Origin: Terriglobia bacterium
Lineage (GTDB): Bacteria; Acidobacteriota; Terriglobia; Bryobacterales; Bryobacteraceae
Reading direction: 5' to 3'
Assembly: GCA_019242155.1 (NCBI GenBank)
Contig: JAFAWA010000482.1
Coordinates: forward strand, 1 to 38,032
DNA: 38,032 bases
Part shown: piece by piece, positions 7,448 to 16,194 of the stretch
How positions within the stretch are numbered: position 1 is the first letter of the stretch
Layout: every line of letters begins with the position of its first letter
Made by a program: the position numbers and the translations under genes
The notes under the pieces: model-generated
What the model was told of the DNA's origin: nothing
Databases searched by the model: none
The model's input: only the letters and a program-made list of their open reading frames with translations

Positions 7448-7465
7448 TGCAACCATAAGGTTGCA
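7448..7465. promoter_or_regulatory. Proximal operator for ArsR-type repressor, abutting SRPBCC start
   Basis: TGCAACC-ATAA-GGTTGCA ends two bases before the SRPBCC start codon. A dimer bound here would block both transcription and the translation start region. ArsR/SmtB-family dimers bind imperfect palindromes of this size, so the ArsR-type protein of this operon is the obvious ligand. Confidence 0.72.
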
Positions 7466-7467
7466 TA

Positions 7468-7923
7468 ATGTCTGAAACCGATCGCATCGAAAAGAAAGTT
7501 ACGTTGCGGGCGCCCCGCTCCCGTGTCTGGCGCGCTATCGCCAATGCCGACCAGTTCGGTGAATGGTTTGGTGTCAAGCTTGAGGCGGTCTTCGCCCCGG
7601 GCATCACCGTTCGCGGCAAAATCACGTATCCCGGTTACGAGCACCTCACCATGGAAATGATGGTGGAACGCATCGAGCCCGAAACCTATTTCGCCTATCG
7701 CTGGCATCCCTACGCAATTCAACCCGGAGTGGACTACTCGGCGGAACCGACGACGCTCGTCGAGTTTCGATTGGAGGAAGTGGAGGGCGGCACATTGCTC
7801 ACAATCGTTGAATCCGGATTCGACCAGATCCCCGCTGCTCGCCGTGCCGAAGCCTTCCGCATGAACGAACAAGGGTGGGCTGTTCAAACGCGGAATATCG
7901 AAAAGTATGTCTCGGAGCACTAA
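7468..7923 (+). CDS. SRPBCC/AHSA1-domain protein
   Basis: A 151-residue protein of the START/Bet v1 superfamily, AHSA1 branch. It has the usual opening KKVTLRAPRSRVWRAIANADQFGEWFG, a central MMVERIEPETYFAYRWHPYA and the closing amphipathic helix (FRMNEQGWAVQTRNIEKYV). These form a helix-grip fold with a hydrophobic ligand cavity; no catalytic residues are defined. It overlaps the ArsR-type gene by 17 bases. SRPBCC-ArsR pairs are common, and the SRPBCC protein is presumed to bind or handle the ligand sensed by the regulator. There is almost no leader, because the proximal operator sits immediately upstream; no classic ribosome site is seen. Confidence 0.88.
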   Translation: MSETDRIEKKVTLRAPRSRVWRAIANADQFGEWFGVKLEAVFAPGITVRGKITYPGYEHLTMEMMVERIEPETYFAYRWHPYAIQPGVDYSAEPTTLVEFRLEEVEGGTLLTIVESGFDQIPAARRAEAFRMNEQGWAVQTRNIEKYVSEH

Positions 7924-8251
7924 CCTATCGGAAGCCAAGCTAGTCAGAGCAGCCCCCGTATTCGCTGCGCTAGGTGACCCGACCCGTCTCCGCCTCGTAG
8001 CCCGCCTCTGCCGCGATGGACCGCTGTCCATCGCCCGCCTGAGTGAGAGCTCCGATGTGACGCGACAAGCGGTAACCAAGCACCTTCATGCGCTTTCAAA
8101 GGCCGGTCTGGTGTGTGGCCGCCGGCGCGGGCGCGAGAGTATCTGGGAGTTGGAACTCCAACGGCTCAAACTGGCGCGCGCGTCCCTGAACCAGATCTCG
8201 CAGCAATGGGATGCCGCCATCGGTCGCCTCAAGGCCTTCGTCGAAAAGTAA
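7907..8251 (+). CDS. ArsR/SmtB-family transcriptional regulator
   Basis: A 114-residue winged-helix repressor. APVFAALGDPTRLRLVARL opens the family fold. The recognition helix region is LSESSDVTRQAVTKHLHALSKAGLV and the wing is CGRRRGRESIWEL. No Cys-based metal motif such as ELCVCDL is present, so this is not a classical arsenic or zinc sensor; a small-molecule or partner-controlled repressor is more likely. It overlaps the 3' end of the SRPBCC gene and is thus in the same transcript. It is expected to repress the operon through the two TGCAACC-N4-GGTTGCA sites upstream. Confidence 0.9.
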   Translation: MSRSTNLSEAKLVRAAPVFAALGDPTRLRLVARLCRDGPLSIARLSESSDVTRQAVTKHLHALSKAGLVCGRRRGRESIWELELQRLKLARASLNQISQQWDAAIGRLKAFVEK

Positions 8252-8288
8252 CCGGCCGCGGCCCCACCCCGCACCGCGGCTCTACCCG

Positions 8289-8717
8289 TCATTTATCCTT
8301 AAACGTCGTCCCCGGCGCCGCGCCCGGATCACCCGCCGACGAACCTACGAACAATTTCTTCCCGTCGGTAAACGTAATTACGCTGCCGTTGGCCCGGTTC
8401 GCGCCGTCTTTCGCCTGGAAGCCTTCCACCAGAATTTCGGTTCCCGCCGGCAGTGAGTTCTTGGTCCAGCCGCGGCGCAGCAGCGAGTTCGGAGCCGCGG
8501 CCTCAATCATCCACGGCGTGACCTTCCCGTCATCCCCTTTCACGTCGATATGAATCCAGGCGTGTGGATTGATCCACTCCATCTTGGTGACGGTCCCCTT
8601 GAACTTGATCGGCTTATCCGCGTCGAACTCCGCCGCGAACGCGTGATGAGCCCGTGCCGGCGCTGCGGCCAAAAGTAAGGCGGCTGCGGCAAATGCGACT
8701 GCAACTGTTCTTCTCAT
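8289..8717 (-). CDS. DUF6152-type secreted protein
   Basis: A 142-residue protein with a signal peptide (RRTVAVAFAAAALLLAAAPARA), followed by HHAFAAEFDADKPIKFKG and TVTKMEWINPHAWIHIDV. This matches the small periplasmic family I know as DUF6152. The conserved HH after cleavage and the NPHAW motif suggest a metal- or ligand-binding OB-like fold, but the function is unknown. It is the last gene of a three-gene - strand operon, 17 bases after a secreted protein with a GHWEGD motif. I know such DUF6152 and GHWEGD-type genes as frequent neighbours in acidobacteria. Confidence 0.85.
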   Translation of the reverse strand: MRRTVAVAFAAAALLLAAAPARAHHAFAAEFDADKPIKFKGTVTKMEWINPHAWIHIDVKGDDGKVTPWMIEAAAPNSLLRRGWTKNSLPAGTEILVEGFQAKDGANRANGSVITFTDGKKLFVGSSAGDPGAAPGTTFKDK

Positions 8718-8734
8718 ATCTGGCTCCTAGTCTC

Positions 8735-9793
8735 TCACTGGTTGGCGGCTTTGGCCGCTGCTTTCTCCTTCGCGCGGGCGCCGCTGAGCGAATCGAACAT
8801 CGCGTAGTTGCCCTCATGACAGGCATACTCGAAATTCTGATACCCGGGCTCCTCAGTCAGCGGGAACGATACCTTAAACGGTCTGGTGAACGTTTTCGGG
8901 TCCTCGACCGTCACCTCGTACCGCAATTCCCTCGGACCTACAGGTGTGTACCGTTCCGTCAACTTCAGCGCATCACTCGTGGGAGTCCCGCCTCCGTTCG
9001 GCCCGAAGCCCGTTCGGTTGCCCAGGAAATTCGTCGTCTCCACCACCAGCGTATCGCCCTCCCAGTGCCCCCGCGCGTCGCCCATATAGGAACGAATGTT
9101 GGGACTCGCGTGCGGACGCCCATCCACCGGAATCACCCGCGCTTCATGCACCATCTCCTGCAGAATAGTTACATAACCGGGGGCCTGTACGATCTGCTGT
9201 CCGTTCCCATAAATCACCGGGAATACCGAGCCGGTTACACCGCGGCTGATGCACCGGATGTAATAACTGAAATCCTCCCAGGAATCGGCTTTCGGATTGT
9301 TATTCCCGGCCCCTTCCGGCACCGGCCTGGTCTTCGCCTCCGGCAGCAGATCCGGCATCCTGCCGTTCGGCGGATCCACGATGAGCGATGTCTGTCTGCA
9401 CGGCCGCCGCGCCCGCTCCCCCCAGTGGCTCGGAGGGCCTGTACCTACGCGTTGACTTTCGGCCACGGTCTCCTGCGAATCGGTTTCCTGCTGTTTCGCG
9501 ATGCGTGCCTGGCGCTCGGCTAGTTCCTGCTCCGTGTAGTAAAGCCGGTCGCCGAAGTTGGCCGCCCGGTTCAGAGGAGTACCGATGCAATCGTCACTGG
9601 TCCATGTTCCCTGCAGATCCGGATCGCCCCAAGGTGTCTTCGCGACTGCCCAATTCTTGCCCGTAAACGCCGTTTTTGCGGCTTGCCCGAAGGCCGGCCC
9701 TGTTACTACCGCCAGCATCCCGGCGGCGGCCGCCAGCGCGGCAATAGAGAAACACAACGGCCTGCCAACACGGCTTCGGTTCCCTGTTTTCAT
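8735..9793 (-). CDS. Secreted GHWEGDTLVV-motif protein, paralogue 1
   Basis: A 352-residue exported protein with an N-terminal signal segment (about residues 13-37, ending AFGQ). Family-type features are PDLQGTWTSDD near the N-terminus, GHWEGDTLVVETTNF in the middle and LRYEVTVEDPKTFTRPFKV near the end, with an Ala/Lys-rich C-terminal tail. The family is abundant in acidobacteria as an uncharacterised secreted group. The beta-rich pattern suggests a lipocalin-like or binding fold, but that is only inference. It lies between a shorter paralogue and a DUF6152 gene, with gaps of 42 and 17 bases, so the three probably form an operon. Confidence 0.8.
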   Translation of the reverse strand: MKTGNRSRVGRPLCFSIAALAAAAGMLAVVTGPAFGQAAKTAFTGKNWAVAKTPWGDPDLQGTWTSDDCIGTPLNRAANFGDRLYYTEQELAERQARIAKQQETDSQETVAESQRVGTGPPSHWGERARRPCRQTSLIVDPPNGRMPDLLPEAKTRPVPEGAGNNNPKADSWEDFSYYIRCISRGVTGSVFPVIYGNGQQIVQAPGYVTILQEMVHEARVIPVDGRPHASPNIRSYMGDARGHWEGDTLVVETTNFLGNRTGFGPNGGGTPTSDALKLTERYTPVGPRELRYEVTVEDPKTFTRPFKVSFPLTEEPGYQNFEYACHEGNYAMFDSLSGARAKEKAAAKAANQ

Positions 9794-9835
9794 CTCACAT
9801 CTCCTTACATGCGAACTCTCCCTTGTGGGGAGCCC

Positions 9836-10642
9836 CTATTTCTTCTTCAAATCTCCGTAAATCAGTTCTTCCACGAATTCCACGCATTTGAACTCGTTAA
9901 GCTGCGCATTCTTTTCCTTACGCCGGTAAAGAACCGTGCTGATCTTCCAAGGTCTCGTATAGATCGTTTTATCCTCGACCGTCGCCTCGTAGTTAATGTG
10001 ATCTGCGTCGGGCAGGGTGAAGCGTTCCACAATGTGCGTACCGTCGGTTTGGAAATTGCCCGACCGGTCGAACCAGCTATTGCCGTTCAGCCCGCTCACA
10101 TCCACTACCAGCGCATCGCCCTCCCAGTGGCCGTTCGACGTGCCCATCCAGGTATCCACGGCGCCCTCTTTGAACTTCCCCATATTGACCACGCGATTGG
10201 CGGTTGCGTACTCGTACGCAAACGCGATGTCGCGTTGCGACTGAATGATCTGGAACGGGAACGACATATAATTCGCGCGCGGGATTCCCGGCATGTAGCA
10301 CTTCACTTCGGGATCGAGTTTCATCCGGTTCTGAAAATTCTCTTTTTGCTTACGAGCCGCTTCCGGTGTGTACGGAATCTCGCCGCCTTCGACGATTCCC
10401 TCCCCCGCGGGAATGGCGCCGAGCGCGCCGAGTTGAAAGAACGGTCCCGGCTGAGCGCTGTGATCGCGGATATCCCAATACGCCGTCCCCAGCGCCTCCC
10501 AAAGCCCGGTAAAGTTCGGCTTCCCATCCGGCATGCGCGGAACCTGCGCGGCCGCCCTGGGCGTCTGGCCCATGCCTGGCGCGCAAAAGAAGACGGCGCA
10601 TCCGGCGAGCACCCAAGCCCGCACAGCCCCACTGTATGACAT
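9836..10642 (-). CDS. Secreted GHWEGDALVV-motif protein, paralogue 2
   Basis: A 268-residue protein with a signal peptide ending near GMGQ. It shares with the next gene GKPNFTGLWEALG (versus DLQGTWTSDD), the motif GHWEGDALVVDVSG (versus GHWEGDTLVVETTN) and the C-terminal INYEATVEDKTIYTRPWKI. The two are therefore paralogues, here about 80 residues shorter. KCYMPGIPRANYMSFPFQI with a lone Cys precedes the GHWEGD motif; the longer paralogue has an equivalent RCISRGV. It is the first gene of the three-gene operon. The function is unknown. Confidence 0.8.
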   Translation of the reverse strand: MSYSGAVRAWVLAGCAVFFCAPGMGQTPRAAAQVPRMPDGKPNFTGLWEALGTAYWDIRDHSAQPGPFFQLGALGAIPAGEGIVEGGEIPYTPEAARKQKENFQNRMKLDPEVKCYMPGIPRANYMSFPFQIIQSQRDIAFAYEYATANRVVNMGKFKEGAVDTWMGTSNGHWEGDALVVDVSGLNGNSWFDRSGNFQTDGTHIVERFTLPDADHINYEATVEDKTIYTRPWKISTVLYRRKEKNAQLNEFKCVEFVEELIYGDLKKK

Positions 10643-10755
10643 AACCTCGGCAACTCTCCCTGGAGCCGAATCATAAGCAACTCTGTCGCGGAGGTCAACC
10701 CCATGCTCGCCGTAGGGTGCGCGACGTAGAGTGGGATTCGCGGAGCGTCCTTTCT

Positions 10756-10779
10756 GAGCCGTGACCGCAGGGAGCGGTC
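10756..10779. repeat. REP-like stem-loop in intergenic region
   Basis: GAGCCGT followed by the perfect stem GACCGC-AGGGA-GCGGTC (10763-10779). Palindromes of the type GAGCCG..GACCG..GGGAGCGGTC are, from memory, a recurrent intergenic motif in Solibacter-like genomes. Only one copy is in this window, so repetitiveness cannot be shown here. There is no T-run, so it is a poor terminator. Confidence 0.4.
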
Positions 10780-10908
10780 GACTGCAGTTGCCGTTCGGCT
10801 ATTACGCAATCGACCCCTGCGACTCGCTATCCGGCGCCTGAATTAGCGCCGGGCTGATTCACGGAAGCCTTAGCCTTCGTGTGATGGCGGCGATCATTGA
10901 GGAGTGCG

Positions 10909-11583
10909 CTATCGGGTATTCGCGCGCCTCAAAGCACGCAGGCGTCCGAATCCCAAAGCCAGCCCCGCCGCAAGCAGCCATGTAGTCGAAGGTTCCGGAA
11001 CGGGGGCGGCAGCGAAGCGGATATTATCCACCGCAAACGCGGGCGCGGCCGTTGCGTTGAACGTCAGCGCGACCCGATTGAAAGGAAGCGTGCTGTCAAT
11101 TCCGGCAAAGCCGCCGGTAAATGACGGATCGGGCGAGCCCGAATACGCCAGAGAGCCCACCGGCGTAGCGCCGTCGAAGAGGGATATCGTCGTGGCGTTT
11201 GGCACCACCGCACCCGAGAGAATCGCGAATCCGTAGCCAAACAGATTTTCCTCTGACGGCAGCGTTACAGTCAGCGTGCCGGCATTGTTGCCGACCGACA
11301 CGATATTTGGCGGAGTGATGTTGTTCGTCACTCCGGGACCGCCATCTATTTCTACAGCGCCGTTTAGGGGAGAGCCGGCCACCGTATACGTGAAAGACAC
11401 GCCGTCAAACGTGAGGCCATTAACCTCCGTTCCGTCAGTGAGCCCGTCAAACGTAATCAGCGTCGAGCCCGCAGGAAAAGCCGTAGGCGGCACGGCGACC
11501 ACACTCGCCAGACCGCTTAGGCACAAGGTAGCCGCCATCGCCGAAATTCTAGCAACGCGGGGTAACGCCAAATTTGGAAGCAT
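10909..11583 (-). CDS. PEP-CTERM sorting-signal protein
   Basis: A 224-residue exported protein. The start at 11583 has AGGAGGA 8 bases upstream; a longer form from 11619 lacks this. After a signal peptide (about residues 1-31, LCLSGLASVVA) comes a beta-rich domain (LITFDGLTDGTEVNGLTFDGVSF, FNRVALTFNATAAPAFAVDNIRF). The C-terminus is a textbook PEP-CTERM signal: VPEPST, a hydrophobic helix (TWLLAAGLALGFG), then a basic tail (RLRALRRANTR). Such proteins are sorted and cleaved by exosortase (EpsH/XrtA type), which is not encoded in this window. The extracellular domain's role is unknown. It is divergent from the permease pseudogene. Confidence 0.88.
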   Translation of the reverse strand: MLPNLALPRVARISAMAATLCLSGLASVVAVPPTAFPAGSTLITFDGLTDGTEVNGLTFDGVSFTYTVAGSPLNGAVEIDGGPGVTNNITPPNIVSVGNNAGTLTVTLPSEENLFGYGFAILSGAVVPNATTISLFDGATPVGSLAYSGSPDPSFTGGFAGIDSTLPFNRVALTFNATAAPAFAVDNIRFAAAPVPEPSTTWLLAAGLALGFGRLRALRRANTR

Positions 11584-11669
11584 TCTTTTGTCCTCCTGCT
11601 TTCCTCGGAAAAGTGTCAACAGTATACGTCAGGTCCGCAGCCCCACAGGCCTGCAAATCGTTGTCGCTG

Positions 11670-11719
11670 AGGAGTTAAAGCGTGCATCGACAGCACCTTT
11701 CAAACAGGCTTCAAAAGCA
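11670..11719 (+). repeat. Imperfect direct repeat, copy 1, at the 5' end of the permease pseudogene
   Basis: The exact blocks AGGAGTTAAAGCG (11670-11682) and CAAACAGGCTTCAAAAGCA (11701-11719) recur at 14176-14188 and 14218-14236, on the far side of the pseudogene. Block spacing is 31 bases here and 42 there. Confidence 0.7.
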
Positions 11720-14131
11720 ATTCTGGACGGATCTGCGCCACTCGCTTCGGAGCCTGAGACGTTCACTGGGCTTCACAGCGACAGCAGTCCTAACCCTTGC
11801 CCTCGGCATCGGCGCATCGACCGCGGTCTTTACACTAATCCACGGCGTGATGTTGCGATCGCTGCGAGTTGCAAACCCGGAGCAACTCTGGACTATCGGC
11901 AAGACTGTCCGCTGCTGCTTCAGGACAGGGTATGCCCAAAACGACTGGACCCTTTTCTCGTGGGATGGGTACAAGCAATTCCGTGCCGACACTCCGGCGT
12001 TCGAATTGGCCGCGTTTCAGATTGGTAATACCGATTTAGGTGTAAGACGGAGTGGTTCTTTGACTCCAGTGACCACCGCCAACGGTGAGTTTGTATCGGG
12101 AAATTTCTTCAAAACTTTCGGCATTTCCGCTTGGAGCGGCCGGGTTGTTCAGCGATGGCGACGATCTGGGAAGGGGCACCCTCTGTCGCTGTTATGAGCT
12201 TCCGCATCTGGCACGCAAAGTACGGATCGGACCCATCGGTTGTGGGGGCGGCGTTCGACCTGAATGGCCACTCGTTCACCGTTGTCGGGGTGACACCGCC
12301 CGGCTTCTTCGGAGCTAAAATGCCGAATTTCGACATGCCCGATTTTTGGCTCCCGTTAACAACAGAGCCGCTACTTAATGGACCGACTGCGCGTCTCAAA
12401 GACTCCGGCATGGGTTGGCTCAGCTTGATCGGGCGAGCGCGATCCGGTACGAATCCTAAGACACTCGAGGCGCAACTACAAGTCGAGCTTCACCAATGGC
12501 TGTCGAGCCATCAAGCCGAGCGCCAAAAGAAAGAGTACTTCTCGAAAGGCAGACACTGCATCTCGCCCCCGGCGGTGCAGGAGTTTCGCTTATGCGAGAA
12601 ACCTATAAGGAAGGATTGCGGCTATTGCTGCTCGCCGCAGGTTGTGTTCTATTGGTCGCCTGCGCAAACGTGGCCAACCTATTGCTACTTAGCCGCTTAA
12701 AGTATCGCTCGCAGACAGCATTACAGGCAGCTCTAGGTGCCCCCCGCGTGCGCCTGGTATGTAAGGGCCTCGGTGCCAGCCTCACTCTGGCGCTGTTGGG
12801 TGGAGTCGCAGGGATTGCGCTTGCGTATGCGGGTGCCAGTGCCATCCTTAGCTTTGCCTTCAGTGGATCGGATCAGTGGGCCCCCATTGACCCGACTCCC
12901 TCGTTTACGGTTCTGCTCTTCGCTTTGGGAATCACACTCGTGACCGGAGTGGCTTGCGGCATTGCGCCGGCATGGATAATCTTGCGAATTGATCTGATCC
13001 AAGCGTTGCGTGGATGCCGATCGCGGGGCGGCAATCATTCTTGGGCACAGAAGACGCTGGTCAGCATACAAGCCACCATCTCAATCGTCCTTGTGAGTGC
13101 CGCAACCATGCTTGGCCAAAGCTTGCATAACCTGGAGTACCAGAACTTTGGATTGATACAAGGGGCCGCTATCTAGTTTCGATCAACGCGAAGCTATTTA
13201 ATTACAAACCGGAGCAACTGGTCGCGCTGTTCCGAGAAGACGATCTCTCAAGCAATTGGACGCGAATCACGCCCGGATTCTTCGCCACCCTGGGGACGAG
13301 GATCGTAATGGGCCGGACGATCAGCGATCAGGACAACGCCATTACACGACCTGTGGCCGTGATCAACGAAGCTTTTGCTCGGAAATTCTTTCCTGGACAG
13401 AACCGCTTGGGCAGCACTTCGGTCCTGCTTCCCACAAGAACGCAGGATTGTATGCAGGCCTCTATGAAGTTGTCGGCGTGTCCGCGAATATGCACTACTT
13501 CGCAGCTATAGGGCCTGAGCCTCCCATGTATTTTGTACCTCAAGCACAAACGGCTACTTTCGACGACCCAGACCTGGAAAGCCGCGAGGTCTGGTCACAT
13601 TACTTATACAACATCGTCATTTGGGCTCCCGGGAACTGGCCTAATTTCGAGTCGGAGGTCACGCGGGAGCTCGCACATTTTGACTTGGTGTATAGCATTC
13701 TGCCATATTCGGAAGTCGTTCGTGCGAATTTCGCGCAGCAGAGCATGATAGCTAGTTTGACGTGGATCTTCGGAGCTGTGGGGCTTTTGCTCGCTGCGGT
13801 TGGTCTTTACGGACCGACAGCCTATGGTGTTGAGCAGCGAACGGGTGAGATCGGCGTGCGCATGGCGCTGGGCGCGAATCGCGGCTCTGTTGTGCTGCTA
13901 GTTTTGCGCGAATCCTTTGCGGAAGTCGGCCTTGGGTTGGCTTTGGGAATTCCAGCGGCGATCGGCACCGGATATGCCCTCGCCGGAACGCTGTTCGGAG
14001 TTAAACCATGGGATCCTCTTATGCTGGCGGTTGCAGTGCTGCTACTGGCGCTTGCCGCGCTAACAGCGGCGGCTATTCCGGCGTGGAATGCATCTCATGT
14101 CGATCCGGTACGGGCGTTAAGGGCGGAATAG
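11682..14131 (+). pseudogene. Degenerate ADOP-type ABC transporter permease (MacB/FtsX family)
   Basis: The product would be an acidobacterial duplicated orphan permease: two MacB_PCD/FtsX halves in one chain. Recognisable pieces in order are LRSLRRSLGFTATAVLTLALGIGAS (N-terminal helix), VSGNFFKTFGI, GLFSDGDDLGRGT, PSVAVMSFRIWHAKYGSDPSVVG, LAPGGAGVSLMRETYKEGLRLL, VLLVACANVANLLLLSRLK, GRYLVSINAKL, ITPGFFATLGTRIVMGRTI, FGAVGLLLAAVGLYG and IGVRMALGANRGSV. The pieces lie in successive frames 0, 1, 2, 1, 0, 2, so there are at least five frameshifts (near 12130, 12180, 12540, 13160 and 13430). A family segment of roughly 50 residues is missing after QLVALFRE (about 13240), and the N-terminus is short. 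The gene is clearly inactive. Imperfect direct repeats flank it. Confidence 0.9.
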
Positions 14132-14523
14132 CTGCCCCTTACATTCTCCCGGACGCGGACTTCGTGGCATGGCTCAGGAGTTAAAGCGCAAGTGGATAGC
14201 GCATGGCCAGAACCTGCCAAACAGGCTTCAAAAGCACACCCTATGCTCAACCACACCATGCTCGGGACCCATGCCTAAGCAGCCCCGGTCTCCCCGGCCC
14301 CTCGCCCGTCAAACGTTTCCGCGCCCATCCTCGCGAGCCCTCGCGAGATTTCGGCAAGACTGCGTAGCCTAACCGGCCCGGCAACACAACTGCTCATTGG
14401 CGAATCGTGAACTCCTTCCGAATGCCGACGCATCATGAAAAGCTAATGACCCCAGTTGAGGAGCAACATAAGGCCATGCAACGTGGGGCGGTGCAACACG
14501 GTCCCGTGTCAAACAGGATCACA
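14132..14523. other. Gene-free stretch with pseudogene-flanking repeat
   Basis: This stretch contains the second copy of the repeat found at the 5' end of the permease pseudogene (14176-14236). It may be the remains of another permease start (NRLQK is encoded in both copies). The rest is C-rich sequence without a convincing coding frame. An ATG at 14407 opens an in-frame extension of the next gene, but it lacks a signal peptide and is judged untranslated. Confidence 0.5.
14176..14236 (+). repeat. Imperfect direct repeat, copy 2
   Basis: The exact 13-base and 19-base blocks listed for 11670-11719 recur here in the same order and orientation, 2.5 kb away and just after the pseudogene's last codon. 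Confidence 0.7.
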
Positions 14524-16119
14524 ATGATCATTCGCCTGGGGCTGAGAGCATTCCTGCTGGCGTCGACCTGTTATTCCGCCGGTGCGCAATCGCCAGTGAT
14601 TGCTGCAGGGGGAGTCGTCAATGCGGCGTCTTATACTCAGCCCGTCGCGCCGGGGTCACTCGTGGCCATTTTTGGTACGAATCTCGCACCGGGTGTCTAC
14701 AGTGCGTCCACGACACCTTGGCCCATCACCCTCGCGGGCACATCCGTATCGATTAACGGTATCGCGGCGCCGCTTTCCTACGTCTCGCCCACCCAGATCA
14801 ATGCACAAGTCCCTTCGTCATTGCCGTTCAGCTACGGAGCATACATCACAGCCAACGTCGTAGTTACGTCCGCGGCGGGCGTCAGTGCACCGGCCGCCGT
14901 TTCGATCTGGGAAGAGGGGCCCGGAGTGTTCACCACAGACGCAAGCGGCTGTGGCCAGGCGGCCGCTTTGAATATCGCGCCGGATGGAAGCTTCTCGCCT
15001 AACTCCCCGTCGAACAGTGCCGCGCCTGGGGATGTCATTGCCGTCTTCGGAACCGGCTTCGGGCTGCCCTACGCTTCACCCTCGGACGGCACTCCTGCTT
15101 CCGCGGCGCAGCGACTGCAATTCGCCGGGGGTTTCGCGATGAATGGGGCGGCCCTTCTGCCGCTCAAATACTTCGGCCTGGCTCCGGGCCTGGTCGGTCT
15201 CGATCAGGCCAACGTTCCCATCCCGGCTGATACGCGGGAAGGCTGTGCAGTTCCCCTGGCAGTCGGGGGCGCACTTTCTTTCAGTCCGGCAGTGACGGTC
15301 AGTATTAGATCCTCCCGCGGCCAGTGTATCGATCCCCCAACACAGTCTTACGGAACCATCACGCTTTCAAGAACTATAGCCACGGGCACCAGCGAAGATG
15401 GCGAAACCGATACTCTGGCCGCGTCCTTTCCCTCCGGTCCGCAACTGACGCGGCCCCTCGAGACCCAGACGCCCACGGCCGGTTACGTTTCCGGTGTTCA
15501 TCCACCGGCTGGGCCTGCCCGCTCATGTCCCGTTCCGGGTTACAGTCAACTTTCGGCCGGGGACATCGTGGTCAGCGGGCCAAAGGCGTCCGTCACCGCG
15601 GCGCCGGTTACCGTAGCCGGCTCGACCACGTACTCCCTGAGTCTTCCCCAGGGCTTCGTTAGCGGGGGCGCCTACAGCATCTCCGCTGCGGGAAGTGCCG
15701 CGATACGAGCTTTTCAGGGGAGCATTACGCTCGATCCGCCCATTCAGATTACCGGCCGTCAAGTCCCAGCGAATATCTCGAGCGGCGAGCCGATTACCGT
15801 GCAGTGGACCGGTGGGGCCCCAAGCAGCGTTGTGAAGGTCTCGCTGGTCTACAAAAGCTTTTTGACCGACTATACGGCATATGGTTATACGTCGGCCGGC
15901 TCCGGTTCTTACAGTTTCCAGCCGTTTTGCACGGGAAATCCCGTCTCGGCGGGCGGGAATGGTGTGGTCTGCGCGTTTGGCTTACCGGGATTGAGTGAGT
16001 TGGTGGTGGAACAGATGCCCGCTGCCGATCAGGTCTCCAGTTTCCAGGCCGGCGGAATTACGAGCAATATACAGGCCTCGTGGATCTACCGCTACGTCAT
16101 CGGCGTCGCTCCGCAATAA
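14524..16119 (+). CDS. Secreted TIGR03437-type (Solibacter) domain protein
   Basis: A 531-residue exported protein. The ATG at 14524 has AGGA 6 bases upstream and opens a signal peptide (IRLGLRAFLLASTCYSAGAQ); a longer in-frame start at 14407 would bury it. Residues about 22-260 are the TIGR03437-type domain abundant in Solibacter. Its hallmarks are VVNAASYTQPVAPGSLVAIFG, the paired SYVSPTQINAQVPSSL, and the second half FSPNSPSNSAAPGDVIAVFGTGFG with ALLPLKYFGLAPGLVGLDQANVPIP. The C-terminal about 250 residues are beta-rich and end with ASWIYRYVIGVAPQ. The function is unknown; an extracellular adhesive or binding role is a guess. It follows a permease pseudogene and a 390-base non-coding stretch. 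Confidence 0.88.
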   Translation: MIIRLGLRAFLLASTCYSAGAQSPVIAAGGVVNAASYTQPVAPGSLVAIFGTNLAPGVYSASTTPWPITLAGTSVSINGIAAPLSYVSPTQINAQVPSSLPFSYGAYITANVVVTSAAGVSAPAAVSIWEEGPGVFTTDASGCGQAAALNIAPDGSFSPNSPSNSAAPGDVIAVFGTGFGLPYASPSDGTPASAAQRLQFAGGFAMNGAALLPLKYFGLAPGLVGLDQANVPIPADTREGCAVPLAVGGALSFSPAVTVSIRSSRGQCIDPPTQSYGTITLSRTIATGTSEDGETDTLAASFPSGPQLTRPLETQTPTAGYVSGVHPPAGPARSCPVPGYSQLSAGDIVVSGPKASVTAAPVTVAGSTTYSLSLPQGFVSGGAYSISAAGSAAIRAFQGSITLDPPIQITGRQVPANISSGEPITVQWTGGAPSSVVKVSLVYKSFLTDYTAYGYTSAGSGSYSFQPFCTGNPVSAGGNGVVCAFGLPGLSELVVEQMPAADQVSSFQAGGITSNIQASWIYRYVIGVAPQ

Positions 16120-16194
16120 ATCGGCCGCATCACATACAGCTAGTGCCAGCCGGCCGGCCCGCGAAACCTCAAAAGTAACCAACCCCGCCCGCGC

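Noticed and set aside
8252-8288. Terminator between the ArsR-type and DUF6152 genes
   Set aside because: CCGCGG pairs are present but the loop is large and no T-run follows; support is too weak to list.
8654-9523. Long + strand open frame (about 290 codons)
   Set aside because: It lies antisense to a clear secreted-protein gene; high G+C and codon bias create such frames. The product is Arg/Pro-rich with no family features.
9683-10639. Long + strand open frame (about 318 codons)
   Set aside because: It lies antisense to the second GHWEGD-motif protein; same reason.
14407-14523. N-terminal extension of the TIGR03437 protein from 14407
   Set aside because: It would put 39 polar residues before the signal peptide; the ATG at 14524 has a ribosome site.
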